This document shows positions 60,960 through 64,000 of a DNA stretch of 64,000 bases, in pieces (the first letter of the stretch is position 1; every line of letters begins with the position of its first letter). The notes under the pieces are model-generated. The model ran no database searches, had not been told where the DNA came from, and saw only the letters and a program-made list of their open reading frames with translations. The stretch spans positions 35,940-99,939 of the forward strand of contig NZ_JACXYX010000018.1 in assembly GCF_014779655.1 (NCBI RefSeq), written 5' to 3'. Position numbers and translations under genes: made by a program. Source of the stretch: Nocardioides ganghwensis. Lineage in GTDB: Bacteria > Actinomycetota > Actinomycetes > Propionibacteriales > Nocardioidaceae.

Positions 60960-60965
60960 TAACAT
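60960..60965 (+). promoter_or_regulatory. -10 box of leaderless acyl-CoA dehydrogenase gene
   Basis: TAACAT ends 6 nt before the ATG at 60972; no Shine-Dalgarno sequence is present. Confidence 0.5.
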
Positions 60966-60971
60966 AGCGGC

Positions 60972-62117
60972 ATGAAGCGTGAGATCTACGACGAGGACCA
61001 CGAGGCGTTCCGCGCCTCGGTCAAGCAGTTCCTGGACCGCGAGGTCACCCCGCACCTCGAGACGTACGCCGACAACCACGGCCTCGACCGCGAGTTCTGG
61101 CTCGCCGCCGGCAAGCAGGGCTTCCTCGGCCTCGAGATCCCCGACGAGTTCGGCGGCTCGGAGGCCGGCGACTACCGCTTCAACGCGGTGCTGACCGAGG
61201 AGCTGGCCAAGGTCAACATGACCCTGCCGAGCTGCGTCGGCATCCACGCCGACATCACGGTGCCCTACCTCGTGCACCTCACCGACGACGAGCAGAAGGC
61301 GCGCTGGCTGCCCGGCTGCGCGAGCGGCGAGATCGTCACCGCGATCGGCATGACCGAACCCGGCGGCGGCTCCGACCTCGCCAACCTCAAGACCACCGCG
61401 GTGCGTGACGGCGACGACTGGATCATCAACGGGTCCAAGACGTTCATCACCAACGGCGGCTCCGCCGACCTCGTCCTCGTCGCGGCGCGCACCGCCCCGG
61501 AGAAGAAGGCCAAGGGCATCTCGCTCTTCGCTGTCGACACCACCCTCGAGGGGTTCAGCGTCGGGCGCGTGCTCGACAAGGTCGGCCAGGACGAGTCCGA
61601 CACCGCCGAGCTCGCCTTCGAGGACGTCCGCGTCTCCGGGGCCGACCTCGTCGGCCCGCTCGACACCGGCTTCATCTCGATGATGCAGTTCCTGCCGCAG
61701 GAGCGGCTCGGCTCGGCCATCACCAACCTGGCCCACGCCAAGCAGATCCTCGAGGAGACGGTCCAGTACGCCAAGGACCGCCAGGCCTTCGGGCAGCCGA
61801 TCGGCGCCTTCCAGAACACCCAGTTCCTCCTCGCCGACCTCGTCACCCGCGTCGACGTGACCCAGGCCTTCGTCGACCAGTGCGTCATCGCGCACACCAA
61901 GAAGGAGCTGACCCCCGTCGACGCGGCCAAGGCCAAGTGGTGGACCTCGCAGGTCCAGAACGACGTCCTCGACCACTGCGTCCAGGTCCATGGCGGCTAC
62001 GGCTACATGAACGAGTACCGCGTCGCCCGCGCCTGGCGCGACGCCCGGGTCACCAAGATCTGGGCCGGCTCCAACGAGATCATGAAGATGCTGATCGGGC
62101 GCGACCTGGGGCTCTGA
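60972..62117 (+). CDS. Acyl-CoA dehydrogenase
   Basis: 381 residues. FAD/substrate motifs: IGMTEPGGGSDLANLKTTA, DDWIINGSKTFITNG, DRQAFGQPIGAFQNTQF and the C-terminal CVQVHGGYGYMNEYRVARAW. This is the standard beta-oxidation fold. The chain-length preference cannot be read from sequence. Leaderless start. The TGA overlaps the thpR ATG by one base. Confidence 0.9.
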   Translation: MKREIYDEDHEAFRASVKQFLDREVTPHLETYADNHGLDREFWLAAGKQGFLGLEIPDEFGGSEAGDYRFNAVLTEELAKVNMTLPSCVGIHADITVPYLVHLTDDEQKARWLPGCASGEIVTAIGMTEPGGGSDLANLKTTAVRDGDDWIINGSKTFITNGGSADLVLVAARTAPEKKAKGISLFAVDTTLEGFSVGRVLDKVGQDESDTAELAFEDVRVSGADLVGPLDTGFISMMQFLPQERLGSAITNLAHAKQILEETVQYAKDRQAFGQPIGAFQNTQFLLADLVTRVDVTQAFVDQCVIAHTKKELTPVDAAKAKWWTSQVQNDVLDHCVQVHGGYGYMNEYRVARAWRDARVTKIWAGSNEIMKMLIGRDLGL

Positions 62118-62677
62118 TGCGGGCGTTCGTCGCGGTTGTCCCGCCCGCCGAGGTCGTCGAGCACCTCGACGCCTTCCTGGACGTACGCCGGGAGGCCGCG
62201 GCCTTCCGCTGGTCGACGCCCGAGCAGTGGCACGTGACGCTGGCGTTCGCCGCGTCGGTGCCCGAGCGGTCGCTGGACGAGCTCGACGACCTGCTCGCGG
62301 AGGCGGCGGCACGCCGGGTGTCGTTCGGGATGCGCGTCGCCGGCGGCGGCGCCTTCCCGCACCCCGACGCCGCCCGCGTCCTCTGGGCCGGGCTGGAGCC
62401 CGACGACGACGCCGCGCTCGACCAGCTGGCAACGGCTGCTCGGGCCGCGGTGTCCCGCGCCGGCGCCCGTGTCGACGGGCAGCGGTTCCACCCGCACCTG
62501 ACCCTCGCGCGGCTCGGACGGCCGGCCAACGTCACCTCGTGGGTCCGGCTCCTCGACGCGTACGCCGACGCCCCGCGCTGGCAGGTCACCGAGCTCGCCC
62601 TCGTGGCGTCCCACCTGGGCGAGGGCCCGCGCCGGCGCCCACGCCACGAGGTCCTGGGGACGTACGCCCTCGCCTGA
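62117..62677 (+). CDS. thpR: RNA 2',3'-cyclic phosphodiesterase
   Basis: 186 residues of the 2H phosphoesterase family: the two HxTx motifs are HVTL and HLTL. ThpR hydrolyses 2',3'-cyclic ends of RNA. It begins on the last base of the acyl-CoA dehydrogenase stop (TGATG), so it is co-translated, though no metabolic link between the two is evident. Confidence 0.85.
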   Translation: MRAFVAVVPPAEVVEHLDAFLDVRREAAAFRWSTPEQWHVTLAFAASVPERSLDELDDLLAEAAARRVSFGMRVAGGGAFPHPDAARVLWAGLEPDDDAALDQLATAARAAVSRAGARVDGQRFHPHLTLARLGRPANVTSWVRLLDAYADAPRWQVTELALVASHLGEGPRRRPRHEVLGTYALA

Positions 62678-62736
62678 CGGCTGAGCGCAGCCTCACCTTC
62701 GTTGCGACGGCCCCTCCCGCGGGCGAGGATCGTGGG

Positions 62737-63468
62737 GTGAGCATGGAGATCGGGACCGACGAGGAGCCCCAGCACTTCCACGACGACCTGGGCGACCACG
62801 TCGGCACGCGGCTGAACTGGCTGCGCGCCGCCGTCCTCGGCGCCAACGACGGCATCGTCTCGACCGCCGGCGTGGTGATGGGCGTCGCGGGCGCCACCGA
62901 CGACAGCGGCACGATCGTGATCGCCGGCATCGCGGCCCTGACCGCCGGCGCGCTGAGCATGGGCGCGGGCGAGTACGTCTCGGTCAGCACCCAGCGCGAC
63001 TCCGAGAAGTCGATCCTCCACCTCGAGGCGACCGAGCTGCGGCAGATGCCGGAGACCGAGGAGCGCGAGCTCGCGAAGATGTACGTCGAGAAGGGCCTCT
63101 CGCAGGAGACCGCCGAGCAGGTCGCGCGCGAGCTCACCGAGCACGACGCCCTGCGCGCCCACGCCGACATCGAGTTCGGCATCGACCCCGACAACCTCAC
63201 CAACCCCTGGCACGCGGCGTGGGCCTCGATGCTCGCCTTCACCATCGGCGCGCTGCTGCCGCTGCTGATCGTGGCCTTCGTGCCGGCCGAGACGCGGATC
63301 CTCGTCACCGTGCTGAGCGTGGTCGCCGCCCTGGCGCTCACCGGCTTCGTCAGCGCCAAGATCGGGCTGAGCCCCCGGCTGCCCGCGGTCCTGCGAAACG
63401 TCAGCGGCGGCGTGCTCGCGATGGGCGTCACCTACCTCATCGGCATGTACGCGGGCGTGCACCTCTGA
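62737..63468 (+). CDS. VIT1/CCC1-family iron or manganese transporter
   Basis: 243 residues from GTG 62737 (ATG 62743 is possible). RLNWLRAAVLGANDGIVSTA is the family signature in the first membrane segment, SMGAGEYVSVSTQRDSEKS follows, and a cytoplasmic Glu-rich helical loop (ELRQMPETEERELAKMYVEK) connects to three C-terminal segments. The family moves Fe2+ or Mn2+ out of the cytoplasm. Confidence 0.85.
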   Translation: MSMEIGTDEEPQHFHDDLGDHVGTRLNWLRAAVLGANDGIVSTAGVVMGVAGATDDSGTIVIAGIAALTAGALSMGAGEYVSVSTQRDSEKSILHLEATELRQMPETEERELAKMYVEKGLSQETAEQVARELTEHDALRAHADIEFGIDPDNLTNPWHAAWASMLAFTIGALLPLLIVAFVPAETRILVTVLSVVAALALTGFVSAKIGLSPRLPAVLRNVSGGVLAMGVTYLIGMYAGVHL

Positions 63469-63572
63469 GGTCCGGCTCCGGACGGTCGCGCCTCCTGGCG
63501 TTGACGCCTTGAGCATCCGGATCTGCCGATGAGCGAGCGCCCAGAGCGCCGACGCTCGGTAGCCTCGAACCC

Positions 63573-63857
63573 ATGACCGAGGATGACGCACGCCGAGTGG
63601 CTGTCTCGTTGCTCAACTCCCGCTACCCGGAGTTCGCAGCGGGCGACTGGGTGATCTCGGACGTCACCGAGTACGACACCGCGTGGGCGTTCTCTTACAA
63701 CAGTCGCGCGTTTCTCGACACAGGCGAGGTAACCCGCGCGCTTGCAGGCAACGGTGCCCTCGTCGTCCCCAAGTCCGGCGACGAACCATGGTTCACGTGG
63801 TCGGGAGCCGACACCGCGAGCCAGATCACCCAGGGACGGTCTGCCTTCGAGGCCTGA
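63573..63857 (+). CDS. Imm35/YrhB-like small protein
   Basis: 94 residues, leaderless (TAGCCT 7 nt upstream). WVISDVTEYDTAWAFSYNSR and NGALVVPKSGDEPWFTW match what I recall of the YrhB/immunity-protein-35 family, which protects against polymorphic toxins. No cognate toxin is in the window, so it may be an orphan immunity gene or the toxin lies to the right. Confidence 0.6.
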   Translation: MTEDDARRVAVSLLNSRYPEFAAGDWVISDVTEYDTAWAFSYNSRAFLDTGEVTRALAGNGALVVPKSGDEPWFTWSGADTASQITQGRSAFEA

Positions 63858-64000
63858 CGCCAACGTCCGGATCTGGCACCCCTCTGTGTCAAGACGCAGC
63901 AGTGAGTGGAGTTCTAGGGTGTTGCGTGGCGGGTCCGGGAAGTGGCTTGTCCGAAGAGTTGGTGTGGGGCTGTGAGCCGGCCGCGCTGGAGTCAGAGTCG
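63858..64000. other. Right-edge sequence without a supported gene
   Basis: No reliable coding frame. A lower-GC stretch with short repeats (GCAGCAGTGAGTGGAG) might be the end of an insertion sequence, but no transposase is in view. Confidence 0.3.

Noticed and set aside
1..64000. CRISPR arrays or rRNA genes
   Set aside because: No regularly spaced direct repeats of 25-40 bp and no rRNA-like sequence were seen anywhere.
63880..64000. Insertion sequence end
   Set aside because: Some repeat-like bases are present but there is no transposase, no clear inverted repeat and no target duplication in view.

Overview
The window is very GC-rich and gene-dense. It looks like chromosome from a high-GC actinobacterium, plausibly Nocardioides or another Nocardioidaceae. 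The support is paired clpP genes beside a PopR/ClgR-like regulator, recBCD, a deazaflavin-type nitroreductase, CsbD and small actinobacterial proteins, many GTG starts, and at least 15 genes with a TANNNT -10 box 6-7 nt before the start codon (leaderless transcription). The genus is inference. No rRNA, CRISPR array or complete tRNA was found.

Region 1 (1-10.8 kb) is an accessory island ending at a 3' fragment of tRNA-Arg(ACG) with its terminator (10752-10824). It holds a minus-strand operon of a DUF6361-like protein, a PLD-fold nuclease and an SF2 helicase cut by the window edge. It also holds an SbcC/RecF-like ATPase overlapping a small helical partner, and a tandem pair of unrecognised paralogues with C-terminal HTH motifs. 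All three look like candidate anti-phage modules.

Region 2 (10.8-38.7 kb) is mostly core genome: a secreted arylsulfotransferase-like protein, a two-component system, a nucleoside hydrolase, and a Clp locus in which one ClpP has lost its catalytic Ser and Asp. It continues with a WXG-type secretion-substrate pair, an agmatinase-family enzyme, dps, MerR-DICT, CsbD, recC-recB-recD, an ACT-domain protein, an MFS sugar transporter and menB.

Region 3 (38642-51301) is a 12.6-kb integrative mobilizable element inserted in the 3' end of menB. A 19-bp direct repeat bounds it, and GTCCGC repeats with an 11-bp period lie inside both ends. It carries a tyrosine integrase, an AlpA-like excisionase, a MobF relaxase with candidate oriT palindromes, a DprA gene flanked by two ComF-like phosphoribosyltransferases, and a DNA methyltransferase with two paralogous HNH nucleases.

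Region 4 (51.3-64 kb) returns to core genes: a sterol-desaturase-family enzyme (the original neighbour of menB), a tightly overlapping operon of N-formylglutamate amidohydrolase-like, QEGLA-motif metalloprotease-like and GshB-like ATP-grasp proteins, a class III sirtuin, a lipoprotein, two tandem paralogous histidine kinases with no response regulator nearby, an acyl-CoA dehydrogenase overlapping thpR, a VIT1/CCC1 transporter and an Imm35/YrhB-like protein.
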